From contig BAIF02000123.1 in the NCBI GenBank assembly GCA_000509105.1, forward strand, positions 18,827 to 82,826: a stretch of DNA of 64,000 bases, read 5' to 3'. The notes below the pieces were generated by a model, which saw only the letters and a program-made list of their open reading frames with translations, made no database searches and was not told where the DNA came from. Source of the stretch: Clostridiales bacterium VE202-21 (GTDB taxonomy: Bacteria; Bacillota; Clostridia; Lachnospirales; Lachnospiraceae). Positions 29,630 through 38,799 of the stretch are shown piece by piece; the stretch's first letter is position 1; every line of letters begins with the position of its first letter. The position numbers and the translations under genes were made by a program.

Positions 29630-31786
29630 TTAAGATTTTTTCCGTTCCTTCCAGGTAACCCAGATCGCTCCGGCTACGCAGATTGAGGAATAGCAGCCGC
29701 TGATCATGCCGATCAGCATAGGAAGTGCAAATATTTTTATAGATTCTATATTATAAAAGATTGCAAACACCAGTACAATTGCCACACACAGCACCGTAGT
29801 AAACGCCGTATTAACAGAACGCCCTAATGTTTCCGTTATACTCCTGTTCACAAGCGGAACCAGGCCTTCTTTTGTGTGGCCGCTCATATGCTCCCGTATT
29901 CTGTCGTACAGTACGATCGTATCGTTAATAGAATACCCGATTATTGTCAAAGTTACTGATACAAACGCATCATTTAAGGGTATTTTACAAACTCCGAATA
30001 CCAGAAATACAATGAAAACGTCGTGCAGAAGAGCAATCACCCCCGACACTCCCGCAGAAAAGCCCGACAGCGCGGAAAAACGCAGTCTGATATACATAAC
30101 AATAAACAGAGCGGCCAAAACGATGGCAATTGCAGAATTTTTCAGAGCCCTGGCTCCGATATACGGTTCCACCGCATAGGTTTCCGATGACTGATAGTTT
30201 AATTCCGGCTGAACTGCCTGCAATTGCTGCAGCACCTTTTCCTGCTCCTGGGGCGAAATGCCCTGATTGCCTCCCAGATTCAAAACCAGCTTCTCCTGCC
30301 CCGACACAAAATCCTCTCCCGCCTGGGCGCTGACAGGACGATCTAATACGCCTTCGACTGCCTTAGAAGCTTTTTCCGTATCCGGCGCACCCTCACAGGT
30401 ATATTTTAAAATAACCCCGCCGGTAAACTGTGTATCCAGCGTTACACCCCTCACCGCGCTTATAATGCTTCCGGCAGCCAGCACAGATACCGTGAATATA
30501 AAGATAGCTTTACGCTTGCCGAGAAAGTCGATTACTTTACGCTCCTTTTTCACACGGAACAACTTAAGCTTCTGGAATCCCGGATAAAGAATCACAGAAC
30601 TCAGCATGACCCTGGAAAGCCATACGCCTGCTGCCAGATTGATCAGTACTCCCGTCAGCAGAGTATAGCCAAAGCTCAGCATGGTACCCGAGCCAAAAAT
30701 CATCAAGATCACTGCCACTGCTGCGGTCGTCACATTTCCGTCCAGTACAGAGGAAAAAGCATTCTTATAGCCGCGCCGCACTGCCGTCCGGATACTGGAG
30801 CCTTTCTGCAGCTCCTCCCCGATCCGCTCGCTGATGATCACATTTGCATCCACCGCCATTCCCAGGGATAGTATGAGCCCTGCAATCCCGGGCAGCGTTA
30901 ATGTATACTGGGGCACAGACAAAGCCAGAACCTGGAGGCTCATCTGAAATACCAGCGCCAGGCAGGCGATCGTCCCCGGCAGCCGGTAATATAAAATCAT
31001 AAAAATGCAAACCAGAATGAAGGCCGTGGCCGCAGCCGTTGTCATCGCTTTCAGTGCCCCGCTTCCCAGCGTAGGGCTGATGGTGTTATAATTCGTCGTC
31101 TTCAACGAAAACGGCAGCGCCCCCGCATTGATTTTTTCAGACAGCGTTTCCGCCTCTTCCTGAGAACCCATGCCATTGATCACGGCTTGCCCGCCTTTGA
31201 TTGCTTCCCTGACCACTGGATTGGATATCTGCTCCTCATCCATATAAATGCCCATGGACTGGCCGACCAGCTTCTCCGTGGCATCTGCAAAGTCTTCTGC
31301 CCCCTGCTTATCAAATTCAAGAGAAACTTCATACTCTCCTGTCTGCTTGTTTTTAACCACACTGCTGTCTGCAACATTTTTGCCTTCCACCAGAACATTC
31401 CCCTGAGAGTCCCTGAAGGTCAGCTTCGCAGTCTCACCCAATTCAGCAATGGCAGCCTCCGGATTGAATTTTTTCTCATCCGACTTCCATGGAAACCGTA
31501 CAATAATATTTCCATGCTCCTTGTCTGCAGTTACCTCCCTGTCCAAAATATTCTGCGCATCCAGCCGGTTTTCTATCACCGTTCTCGCCGCATCCAGATC
31601 CTCTGCAGACGGAGTCTCTGTCACACCCTCCGGCTCAAAGACCGCTTCCACACCGCCCCGTATATCAATCCCAAAACGCATATCTACCGCACCCTTAAAA
31701 TCACTGCCCAGTCCGAAAATGGCAGCATAAAGAAACACTGCGGTTACACACAGCACAATCCATATATTTCGTTTATGTTCTTTCAA
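29630..31786 (-). CDS. secDF: Protein translocase SecDF fusion
   Basis: A 718-residue fusion of SecD (about residues 1-400) and SecF (about 410-718). It has the SecD LILSLGMAVDANVIISERI signature and the SecF IGYSINDTIVLYDRIRE signature, each in a six-segment membrane module with an outer P1-type domain between the first two segments. It uses the proton gradient to help SecYEG release exported proteins. The start is a TTG at 31786 with AGGAGG about 8 nt upstream. The 168-residue gene just upstream may share its transcript. Confidence 0.95.
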   Translation of the reverse strand: MKEHKRNIWIVLCVTAVFLYAAIFGLGSDFKGAVDMRFGIDIRGGVEAVFEPEGVTETPSAEDLDAARTVIENRLDAQNILDREVTADKEHGNIIVRFPWKSDEKKFNPEAAIAELGETAKLTFRDSQGNVLVEGKNVADSSVVKNKQTGEYEVSLEFDKQGAEDFADATEKLVGQSMGIYMDEEQISNPVVREAIKGGQAVINGMGSQEEAETLSEKINAGALPFSLKTTNYNTISPTLGSGALKAMTTAAATAFILVCIFMILYYRLPGTIACLALVFQMSLQVLALSVPQYTLTLPGIAGLILSLGMAVDANVIISERIGEELQKGSSIRTAVRRGYKNAFSSVLDGNVTTAAVAVILMIFGSGTMLSFGYTLLTGVLINLAAGVWLSRVMLSSVILYPGFQKLKLFRVKKERKVIDFLGKRKAIFIFTVSVLAAGSIISAVRGVTLDTQFTGGVILKYTCEGAPDTEKASKAVEGVLDRPVSAQAGEDFVSGQEKLVLNLGGNQGISPQEQEKVLQQLQAVQPELNYQSSETYAVEPYIGARALKNSAIAIVLAALFIVMYIRLRFSALSGFSAGVSGVIALLHDVFIVFLVFGVCKIPLNDAFVSVTLTIIGYSINDTIVLYDRIREHMSGHTKEGLVPLVNRSITETLGRSVNTAFTTVLCVAIVLVFAIFYNIESIKIFALPMLIGMISGCYSSICVAGAIWVTWKERKKS

Positions 31787-31857
31787 AGTATAAGCCTCCT
31801 CTTATTCAACCAGATGATCCCCTGAGGATCCTCCCTATTTTCACTTATGAACACTCA

Positions 31858-32364
31858 TTATGAAAAAGAATAAGAAAGCCGGCCCTTTTTCCCGTCCCGC
31901 TGCTGGATAATATGAACCTGAAGCATGGCATAATTTTGAAAACCCATGCAAAAAGACTGAACCGCAGACCACGTTCTGCCATCCAGAAGAAATTGAAAAA
32001 CACTTAATATAAGAAAGACTTCAACAAAAAACAAAGAAGGCTCCGCAGAATCCTCATCCATCCTGCCGCCGCGCACAAAAACCGTATCCTTCGCTTCCGA
32101 AGCAGGCATAAAATCCAAACTCCCCGTACGCAGGCTGTCTCCCGCGTCCATCCTCTGCCCCGCATATCCACATCCGCCAGCCCGGAATCCTTCTCCCAAA
32201 CGTTCTGCACATATATCGTTTCCCGAAACAGCAGCAGACTGTAGCACGCCGCCCCCTTCGTTCCGACAGCCCGTCCGAAATCCGCCAACGCTCTCCAAAG
32301 CCGCAAAAAACACCATACAAACAATCAAAACAACCACAGCTGCTCTCTGATTCCTGTTCTTCAC
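31858..32364 (-). CDS. Hypothetical single-pass membrane protein
   Basis: A 168-residue protein beginning with a hydrophobic segment (AAVVVLIVCMVFFAAL) and ending with a second hydrophobic stretch and a basic tail. The GTG start at 32364 has GGAAGG about 5 nt upstream and a promoter at 32406-32434, which supports it over two overlapping frames. No family was recognised. It lies 71 bp before secDF on the same strand. Function unknown. Confidence 0.55.
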   Translation of the reverse strand: MKNRNQRAAVVVLIVCMVFFAALESVGGFRTGCRNEGGGVLQSAAVSGNDICAERLGEGFRAGGCGYAGQRMDAGDSLRTGSLDFMPASEAKDTVFVRGGRMDEDSAEPSLFFVEVFLILSVFQFLLDGRTWSAVQSFCMGFQNYAMLQVHIIQQRDGKKGRLSYSFS

Positions 32365-32405
32365 GATGTCCTTCCCGCCTTTCCGCTGATTTCTGTCACA
32401 GCCCC

Positions 32406-32434
32406 ATTATAACCTCCCTCCCCATTTATCACAA
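32406..32434 (-). promoter_or_regulatory. Sigma-A-type promoter upstream of the hypothetical/secDF unit
   Basis: On the minus strand TTGTGA (32429-32434) and TATAAT (32406-32411) have 17-bp spacing, about 40 bp before the GTG start at 32364. A pair of direct repeats lies just upstream. Confidence 0.6.
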
Positions 32435-32440
32435 CACCAA

Positions 32441-32482
32441 ATTCTTAAAAAATGCACTTCCATATTCTTAAAAATGCACTTC
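32441..32482 (-). repeat. Tandem direct repeat just upstream of a promoter, with a C11 run beyond
   Basis: Plus-strand ATTCTTAAAAAATGCACTTC at 32441-32460 and ATTCTTAAAAATGCACTTC at 32464-32482 are nearly identical, with a period of 23 bp. They end 7 bp from the -35 box of the minus-strand promoter. A run of eleven C lies at 32503-32513. The arrangement suits a two-site activator or an A-tract UP element. Confidence 0.6.
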
Positions 32483-32593
32483 TTTCACATATCATTCATT
32501 CACCCCCCCCCCCGGAAGATAAAGCAACACCAAAGAAACACACATAAGCCACTCCCGGATTTCCCCCTTCTTGGAAATTAGATCCTACCGCCC

Positions 32594-32893
32594 GGATGCA
32601 CCAGCTGAGAAAAAGGGGAGGAAGGTTTCTGCCGGGGCTGTATATGCCGTTTCGGAAGCCTTAAAGTCCGTATTAGAATCCGTTGAAGAAAAAGCGGGAA
32701 AAACAGAGGGCGGAATTTGATGTCCGCATCAAATTCCGAGGCGGCCTAAGACCCGAAATTATCAAATTTCGGGTTGCATGCCGCTGATCCCTCTGTTTTT
32801 CCCGCTTTTTCTTCTACGGATTCTTAGCGGGCGGCCGGTTTCCGAAACGGCATATACAGCCCCGGCAGAAACCTTCCTCCCCTTTTTCTCAGC
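32594..32893 (+). repeat. Large palindromic element, copy A (box plus branched stem)
   Basis: Box GGATGCACCA (32594-32603) is followed by a perfect 54-bp inverted repeat (arms 32604-32657 and 32840-32893). Inside is a second, A-rich/T-rich stem (32673-32709 with 32790-32826). Its loop holds two hairpins: 32711-32738 (12 bp, loop TCCG), and a 6-bp helix around a 4x4 internal loop (CTAA/GCAT) and an 11-bp helix with ATCA loop. The copy lies between divergent genes. No protein-coding content is seen. Confidence 0.9.
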
Positions 32894-32955
32894 GTCCCCC
32901 TCCCGCAAATACTAAGATTTCTAAGCAATAAAATATACACTTTTCCACACATCAG

Positions 32956-32964
32956 TGTTATAAT
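32956..32964 (+). promoter_or_regulatory. Extended -10 promoter of the cytidylate-kinase-like gene
   Basis: TGTTATAAT (32956-32964) is an extended -10 box about 58 bp before the start at 33023. No good -35 box is visible, as is common with the TGn extension. Confidence 0.5.
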
Positions 32965-33022
32965 AAGGAAACACATAGACCTATAAGCCAAACCCAAGTG
33001 TATACACGAAGGAGGAAAAACT

Positions 33023-33508
33023 ATGAAATTAATAATTACAATGAGCCGCCGTTTTGGTACCGGAGCAAGCATAATTGCAAATGAGCTGTCCCAGCGACTG
33101 GACATCCCGGTATACGACAAAGCCTACATTGAACATACAATAGATGACAAAATGTACGACTCAGAAGCCGAAGCAATCCGCGAACTTGCCAAAAGCCCCT
33201 GCATCATTCTCGGCCGCTGCGCATCCGACATTCTGAAAGACCGTTTAAACGTCCTGAACATTTTCGTCTGCGCAGACAAAGAAGACCGTATATCCCGCAT
33301 CATGGAGCTGGAATCCCTCACCCACGAGGAGGCCAAAGAAAAAGTCGAGAGTACCGACAAAGAAAGAGCCGCCTACTACTACGAGCACACCGGTAAAACC
33401 TGGGGCGACGTAAACGACTACCACATGATTCTGAACACCTCCGAACTAGGAGTAGAAAACTGCGCCGACATCCTGATGCACTACTTTGAAAAATTAGAAT
33501 ACATATAA
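33023..33508 (+). CDS. Cytidylate kinase-like family protein
   Basis: A 161-residue P-loop kinase-fold protein of the cytidylate-kinase-like family. It starts MKLIITMSRRFGTGASIIAN, where the family usually has a glycine-rich P-loop after ISR; here the loop reads RRFGTGAS. CIILGRCASDILKD and the basic ERAAYYYEHTGKTW region follow the family pattern. It is shorter than true Cmk, and substrate is not established for this group. AGGAGG precedes the ATG by about 8 nt. Palindromic elements lie on both sides. Confidence 0.8.
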   Translation: MKLIITMSRRFGTGASIIANELSQRLDIPVYDKAYIEHTIDDKMYDSEAEAIRELAKSPCIILGRCASDILKDRLNVLNIFVCADKEDRISRIMELESLTHEEAKEKVESTDKERAAYYYEHTGKTWGDVNDYHMILNTSELGVENCADILMHYFEKLEYI

Positions 33509-33617
33509 ACAAAGTATTTAACCGCCTGAAGATAAGCAATCAAAGATAGCTAAACAGCCCGTCCGAGTCCAATACAGCCCCGTCCCCCAGTTCAATCCGC
33601 CTCTCCCACTCCCGCCA

Positions 33618-33964
33618 GGATGCACCAGCCCAGCGGACCGCAAGAGGAAGGATGCCCTATGAGATGCGGGACGGAATGCGCGGCAAGGTCTGTGCTGTTT
33701 TGCAGGGCGTAGAGCAGGCTTACCAGCAGTAAGAAAAAAAGACAGGATTGCAGAGATGGGAATTGCTCGCCAAAGCAATTTCCAAAGAGACCTGAGCCGC
33801 TTAAGCATCAGCTTCAGCGGTGAATGTCTCTGGCTCTCTGCAATCCTGTCTTTTTTCTCCTACTGCTGGTTCGCCTGCGGGTCGCCCTGCAAAACAGCAC
33901 AGACCTTGCCGCGCATTCTGTCCCGCATCTCACAAGGCATCCTTCCTCTTGCGGTCCGCTGGGC
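33618..33964 (+). repeat. Large palindromic element, copy B
   Basis: Box GGATGCACCA (33618-33627) is followed by an 82-bp inverted repeat (33628-33709 with 33883-33964) with three mismatches, all transitions. The inner A-rich/T-rich stem is 33722-33756 with 33835-33870. The core has a hairpin at 33758-33783, then helix AGAGAC/GTCTCT, internal loop CTGA/GAAT, an 11-bp helix and ATCA loop. It lies between convergent genes and ends 1 bp before the stop codon of the symporter gene. Confidence 0.9.
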
Positions 33965-33965
33965 G

Positions 33966-35237
33966 TCAAACTCCCCTCTCGAAGACCTCTCTGCGCAGTT
34001 CTTTATTCTGATGTGCCACGATAGTTGTGCAAACCGCATCCCCCGTTATGTTAACCGCCGTTCTCGTCATATCCAGTATCCTGTCAATGCCCATGATCAG
34101 TGCAATTCCCTCTACCGGAAGCCCGACCGCATTGAACACCATGGAGAGTGTAATCAGACCTACGCTCGGCACTCCCGCCGTACCGATTGACGCTAGGGTA
34201 GCGGTTGCGATCACCGTAATATAATCCGCCGGCGACAGGCTGATCCCAAAGGCCTGGGACACAAAAACGACAGCCACCCCCTGCATGATTGCTGTTCCAT
34301 CCATATTGATCGTTGCTCCGAGCGGTATCGTAAAGGAGGATATCTTTTTGGACACTCCCATTTTTTTATCCAGCGTTTCTATGGATAGCGGTATGGTAGC
34401 ATTGGACGTTGCCGTAGAGAATGCGAATCCCATAACCGGTAGAAACTTTTTTACGAATTTAACAGGATTCAGCCCTGTAAATATTTTCAGCAGGATCTGG
34501 TATACACCGAACCCCTGCAGCAGCAGCGCCAAAAATACCGCCGCCATATATTTGAGCATGGGAAGGAATGCATCGAATCCGATTCCGGCAAAGGTCTTTG
34601 CAATCAGGCAGAATACCCCGATCGGGGCGGCCTTCATCACCGTCATCGTCATATCCATCATCAGGTCATTGAACTGGGCAAAAAACTGAGACACGGACGC
34701 CGCACGCTCCCCTCTTTTTGCCAGCAGAATCCCCACAAATATAGCAAAGAAAATAATCTGAAGCATATTCCCTTCCGCCAGTCCCTGTATTGGATTTTTC
34801 GGAATTATTTCCAGGATCGTATCCGCAAAACTGACTGCCTCTGCAGCTGCTGTCTCTGTTTTTTCCACGCTGCTGATATCCAGCCCCACTCCAGGATTGA
34901 TCAGATTGCCGATCCCCAGTGCCAGTGTGATCGCCGCTGCCGTAGTAAACAGATAAAAAATAATCGTCTTAACGCCCACCTTCCCGAGCGTCTTAGTATC
35001 CCCTATCGCCATACTGCCGCAGACAAGAGAGCAAAACACTAGCGGTACAACCAGCATCTGCATGGCCCTGAGAAATCCATTGCCGACCACATAAAAGATC
35101 CCGTTAATGATAACGGTATCTCTGGTATAGCCTGCCGGCACCAGATAGTGGAGAATAATCCCTGCCGCAGCACCGAGCAGCAGGCTGATGAAAATCAATG
35201 TCGTAAGCCCAAATTTTTTCTTCTTTGTCTCTTCCAT
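33966..35237 (-). CDS. Dicarboxylate/amino acid:cation symporter (DAACS family)
   Basis: A 423-residue membrane transporter of the GltP/DctA/SstT type. SNATIPLSIETLDKKMGV is the serine-containing first re-entrant region, GATINMDGTAIMQG is the NMDGT sodium-site motif and DRILDMTRTAVNITGD holds the substrate-binding aspartate and asparagine of the last helix. It takes up glutamate, aspartate or a C4-dicarboxylate with Na+ or H+. The start overlaps the stop of the RmlD-like gene (TAATG), pointing to one transcript. Its 3' end abuts a palindromic element. Confidence 0.92.
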   Translation of the reverse strand: MEETKKKKFGLTTLIFISLLLGAAAGIILHYLVPAGYTRDTVIINGIFYVVGNGFLRAMQMLVVPLVFCSLVCGSMAIGDTKTLGKVGVKTIIFYLFTTAAAITLALGIGNLINPGVGLDISSVEKTETAAAEAVSFADTILEIIPKNPIQGLAEGNMLQIIFFAIFVGILLAKRGERAASVSQFFAQFNDLMMDMTMTVMKAAPIGVFCLIAKTFAGIGFDAFLPMLKYMAAVFLALLLQGFGVYQILLKIFTGLNPVKFVKKFLPVMGFAFSTATSNATIPLSIETLDKKMGVSKKISSFTIPLGATINMDGTAIMQGVAVVFVSQAFGISLSPADYITVIATATLASIGTAGVPSVGLITLSMVFNAVGLPVEGIALIMGIDRILDMTRTAVNITGDAVCTTIVAHQNKELRREVFERGV

Positions 35238-36202
35238 TAAATTTCCGCTCCTTCCTGCAGGTTAAGCTCCTGTAAATACTCTTTCAGTGCAGCTTGCCAC
35301 GGTTCCGGCTCTTCAATTCCGCACATCCTAAGCATCATATTATCCAGGATGGTATACCTTATTCCGCAGTTTACTGCGGATCCGCCCGCAGGGCATGAGT
35401 TACGGGATGCCCTTTGGGTATACCTTATTCCGCAGTTTGCTGCGGACCCGCCAGGAATCTGTCCAGGGTCTCCCAGTTCTACCGGTTCCAGCCTAACATC
35501 CTGTCTGCCCATGATCCGCAGTATCTCTTGCGCCAGTTCATAACGGCTGCAGGACCCGCTGCAGACTGCATGGTAGATTCCTTCCTGCTCCTCCTGGATC
35601 AGACGCAGGATTACCTTGCACAGCTCCCTTGCGCTGGTGGGACATGCATACTCATTGACGGCTGCCTCGATGATGCCGCCGCGTTGAACCTGCTCTATAA
35701 TAGAATTTACAAAGTTATGCCCTTCCTTTCCATATACCCAGGAGCTTCTAATTATCAGATGCTTAGGTGCCAGTTCTTTGACGAAATTTTCCCCGGCAAG
35801 CTTTGATTTCCCATAGACCGTTCTCGGATTTGGCGTATCAAACTCGTGAAACCGCCTGCAGCTGTTATCCCAGAAAATATCATCTGTTGATATCTGAATA
35901 ATCCTTGCATCAATTTTTCTGGCAATAGCGCTTAGGTTTCTCGCACCCAATGCGTTTACCTTGTAGGCCTGTTCTATATTATCCTCACATTCCTGCACAT
36001 CCGTCATTCCCGCACAGTTAATAATTGTGTTCGGACGATTTCTGCTGCCAAACAAATTCACATCAGCTGCACAAGTAATGTCCAGTTCCTCCACATCTGT
36101 CTCCAGGAGTTCAACATCCCGCATATCCAGCATATTGTGTATCATCGTACCTACACGTCCGGACGCGCCTGCAACCCAGATTTTCCCATAGTCGTATCCC
36201 AT
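35237..36202 (-). CDS. RmlD-like dTDP-4-dehydrorhamnose reductase family protein with in-frame repeat insertion
   Basis: An SDR of the RmlD type: IWVAGASGRVGTMIHNML at the N-terminus, NTIINCAGMTDVQECED, and RTVYGKSKLAGENFVKE with the catalytic YxxxK. From about residue 250 the normal ending (.. LDNMMLRMCGI ..) is interrupted by about 34 extra residues containing NCGIRYT twice. These are encoded by palindromic repeat DNA at 35351-35452. The frame stays open. I chose ATG 36202, which follows GGGAGAAG; an earlier in-frame start exists at 36232. Whether the enzyme still works is not known. No other rhamnose genes are nearby. Confidence 0.85.
   Translation of the reverse strand: MGYDYGKIWVAGASGRVGTMIHNMLDMRDVELLETDVEELDITCAADVNLFGSRNRPNTIINCAGMTDVQECEDNIEQAYKVNALGARNLSAIARKIDARIIQISTDDIFWDNSCRRFHEFDTPNPRTVYGKSKLAGENFVKELAPKHLIIRSSWVYGKEGHNFVNSIIEQVQRGGIIEAAVNEYACPTSARELCKVILRLIQEEQEGIYHAVCSGSCSRYELAQEILRIMGRQDVRLEPVELGDPGQIPGGSAANCGIRYTQRASRNSCPAGGSAVNCGIRYTILDNMMLRMCGIEEPEPWQAALKEYLQELNLQEGAEI
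35351..35452. repeat. Palindromic repeat unit inserted in a coding sequence
   Basis: A 36-bp block (GGTATACCTTATTCCGCAGT and on to ATCCGCC) at 35351-35386 recurs at 35417-35452 with two differences, giving one and a half copies of a 66-bp unit (22 codons, so frame is kept). The unit has a TCCGCA/TGCGGA hairpin and a GGGCAT/ATGCCC hairpin. A diverged copy lies at 18726-18796. Confidence 0.85.
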
Positions 36203-36372
36203 TCGCTCTTCTCCCTTCAGTAAAGTCCTCAATTGATTCCTCGCTGCACACTGTTCCTGTCATATCCACAACCCGTGTATTATATATGGGATTTCCCCAA
36301 ATTTCAAGGTTTTACGGCCATTTTACAGAATTTTGCATATAATATAGGAAGAATCACTGTAGGATTTTGCGT

Positions 36373-37266
36373 ATGTATCTTATCATCACTTCTTTCATTG
36401 TAATACTGCTCTTACTTTGCGCGTTTTTCTGCATCCGCAGAAAACGGAGCCTGACAAAGGTCCGGAAAATGTCCTGCACGAAAAAATGCAGTCTCCTAAA
36501 TGAACTCGCGGAGCCTTTCGGCTTCACATATCAGTTTGTACAGGATATTTTTACTACCAGTACGGACGCGTGGCAAAAAGAATCCGGCTGCGGAGAATTT
36601 TACGACCAGACAGCCCTGTCTGCAAACATGGTTTTTGACCGTGAGCCCGTCTACTTTAATTATCGGGGAAAGACCTGGCTGATCGAGTTCTGGAAGGGGC
36701 AGTATGGGATCAGTACTGGAGCCGAGGCTGGAATCTACCATGCAGATACCATCGTACCGCCTGCGCTGCGGCGCCAGACAATCTTTCCAGCCGCAGAACC
36801 GGATGAAATGCTGCCTGTCCGGCTCAGGCTGATGGGACCAGAATGTCCGTTTTTCAATCTGTCCCAGACTCACTGGCGGCCGGGGGGATTTGTCATGGGT
36901 ACCTGTACGCAGCCGGAGGATCTGCTACTGGAGGCGGTACTGACTTTTCCGGAGGAATCTATGTGCCGCGCTTTTACCCGTGCCCTCATTGGGCTGGGCT
37001 ATAAAGACAGTGAAATCCTGGCCTACGGCACTACCGTACAATTTTACCTCACTGACCCCAAGGTGCCGGGCGTCCCGTGGGATACCTGGGTACAAAGCTA
37101 TGTATTGTGGAAATCCAGGTTTGCCTGCCGGCTGTACCTCTGGATAACCAGGCCATTTTACAGCACTGCTGACAGGCTTCTTTTCCTCTATTATCTGTCT
37201 CCTTTTCTATTTCGGAAGACACTTCGCATCCGCAGAATCGGAAAAAGAACCAGGAGGCACTCATGA
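36373..37266 (+). CDS. DUF4474 domain-containing membrane-anchored protein
   Basis: About 297 residues with one N-terminal membrane segment (YLIITSFIVILLLLCAFF) and a DUF4474 domain: LLNELAEPFGFTYQFVQDIF, EPVYFNYRGKTWLIEFWKGQ and YGISTGAEAGIYHAD. This domain is common in Lachnospiraceae and has no assigned function. ATG at 36373 is preferred over TTG at 36367. A TATAAT-like box lies about 35 bp upstream. The stop overlaps the start of the phosphoesterase gene (ATGA). Confidence 0.85.
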   Translation: MYLIITSFIVILLLLCAFFCIRRKRSLTKVRKMSCTKKCSLLNELAEPFGFTYQFVQDIFTTSTDAWQKESGCGEFYDQTALSANMVFDREPVYFNYRGKTWLIEFWKGQYGISTGAEAGIYHADTIVPPALRRQTIFPAAEPDEMLPVRLRLMGPECPFFNLSQTHWRPGGFVMGTCTQPEDLLLEAVLTFPEESMCRAFTRALIGLGYKDSEILAYGTTVQFYLTDPKVPGVPWDTWVQSYVLWKSRFACRLYLWITRPFYSTADRLLFLYYLSPFLFRKTLRIRRIGKRTRRHS

Positions 37267-38136
37267 GCTGGTATCAGAGGATTTCCCGTGCCTTTTCAGA
37301 CGCATTGGAGATTCCCTTATACAGCACCTCCCGCTTTGTGCTCATCAGCGACTGTCATCGTGGAACCGGCGATCACAACGACAATTTTCTAAAGAATCAG
37401 AACCTCTATTTTGCGGCCCTAAATTACTATTATGAGAGGGGATTTTCATATATTGAACTGGGTGACGGAGATGAATTGTGGGAAAACAGGTCATTTTCCA
37501 GGATTATAGACATTCACAGCAATGTGTTCTGGCTGCTCCGGGAATTTAAAAACAAGGGGCGGCTGTATATGCTTTACGGAAACCATGATCAGAGCAAACG
37601 CCACTGCGGCTACTGCCGAAAGCACTGCTCCACATACCATGCCAGCGGACAGGCGGACGAAGTCCCTCTCTTTCCTGATATGTGCTATCTTCAGGGGATG
37701 ATATTAAAAGATATGGAACATGGGAGAGATCTGTATCTGACCCACGGACACCAGGCTGATTTTCTGAACAGTACGGGCAGCGCGGCCGCAAGATTTCTCG
37801 TACGGTACCTCTGGAAACCGCTGGAGGCGCTTGGGGTCTCCGATCCAACGAGTGCCGCCAGGAATTATTCCAGGAAGAAAAAAAGTAGAAAAGCGTCTCT
37901 CCGACTGGGCGCTCAGGGAACAGAAAGTACTCATAGCAGGCCATACCCACCGCCCCATGACCGGATCGGATGCCTCTCCCTACTTCAATACCGGCAGCTG
38001 TGTACACCCCAGGTGCATCACCTGCATTGAAATTCAAAACCGGCGCCTGACGCTGGTAAAATGGACGCTGCGCACCAGAGAAGACCGCACCCTATATGTT
38101 GCGCGAGAAAAGCTGGGGGAAAGCTGGGATTTCTGA
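37263..38136 (+). pseudogene. Metallophosphoesterase (LpxH-like), frameshifted at an A7 run
   Basis: A calcineurin-like phosphoesterase of about 290 residues when repaired. Metal motifs in order are FVLISDCHRGTGDH, IELGDGDELWEN, MLYGNHDQS and LTHGHQADF in the first frame, then VLIAGHTHRPM in the second. The break is at 37878-37884: seven A where six would keep the reading RKKKVEKRLSDWALRE. As given, the first frame runs on to 38030 with unrelated residues and loses the last metal histidines. It is coupled to the DUF4474 gene. The indel may be a sequencing error. Confidence 0.85.
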
Positions 38137-38137
38137 T

Positions 38138-38698
38138 TTACAGAACCCCCAGGTGCTCCAGCAGAATTTTCAATCCCAGCAGAATCAGAATTACGCCCCC
38201 CGCCAGCTCCGCTTTCGCCTTATACTTTGTTCCAAAGACATTTCCAATCTTCACGCCGGCTGCGGATAAAAGAAAGGTCGTCACTCCGATAAAGGAGACC
38301 GCTGATATCACATCTACATGAAGAAAAGCGAAAGTAATACCAACGGCCAGTGCATCTATGCTGGTTGCAACAGCAAGAACGAACATCGTTTTGACATCCA
38401 GCTCATCACTGGCCGCCTCGCAGCCCGGGGACAGCGCCTCCCTGACCATATTAAATCCGATGATGCCCAGCAGAATAAAAGCGATCCAATGATCAATAGC
38501 CGTAATCTTATCTTTAAACTGCACCCCTAGAAAATAACCAACCAGCGGCATCAGCGCCTGAAATCCACCAAACCACACCCCTACCACGGAAGCCTTTTTC
38601 ACGGTAATCTTTGGCATCGCCAGCCCCTTACAGACAGACACCGCAAAAGCATCCATTGATAAACCTACCGCCAATAAAAACAATTCAAGAATTCCCAT
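38138..38698 (-). CDS. mntP: Putative manganese efflux pump MntP
   Basis: A 186-residue membrane protein with six segments in two similar halves, each with the metal-binding DA motif: VGLSMDAFAVSVCKG and ATSIDALAVGITFAF. This is the MntP family, which exports Mn2+ and prevents Mn poisoning. GGAGG precedes the ATG. The leader upstream carries a candidate Mn riboswitch and a clear intrinsic terminator, in line with induction by Mn. The 3' end abuts the stop of the phosphoesterase gene (convergent). Confidence 0.93.
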   Translation of the reverse strand: MGILELFLLAVGLSMDAFAVSVCKGLAMPKITVKKASVVGVWFGGFQALMPLVGYFLGVQFKDKITAIDHWIAFILLGIIGFNMVREALSPGCEAASDELDVKTMFVLAVATSIDALAVGITFAFLHVDVISAVSFIGVTTFLLSAAGVKIGNVFGTKYKAKAELAGGVILILLGLKILLEHLGVL

Positions 38699-38752
38699 CT
38701 GTCATCTTCCTCCTTTGTGAACCTTCCCACGTGCCAGCCTGCGCTGCAACAT

Positions 38753-38795
38753 AAAAAGAGACACATGTACAGCAAATAAACTGTACATGAGTCTC
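38753..38795 (-). terminator. Intrinsic terminator in the mntP leader
   Basis: On the minus strand GAGAC-T-CATGTACAG pairs with CTGTACATG-T-GTCTC (38758-38795), followed by TTTTT (38753-38757). It lies before the mntP coding region, so it should work as a conditional terminator. Confidence 0.85.
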
Positions 38796-38799
38796 ATTA

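Noticed and set aside
32004..32324. Alternative overlapping minus-strand frames in the hypothetical gene region
   Set aside because: The frame at 31858-32364 has a strong ribosome site, a promoter and an N-terminal membrane segment; the others have none of these.
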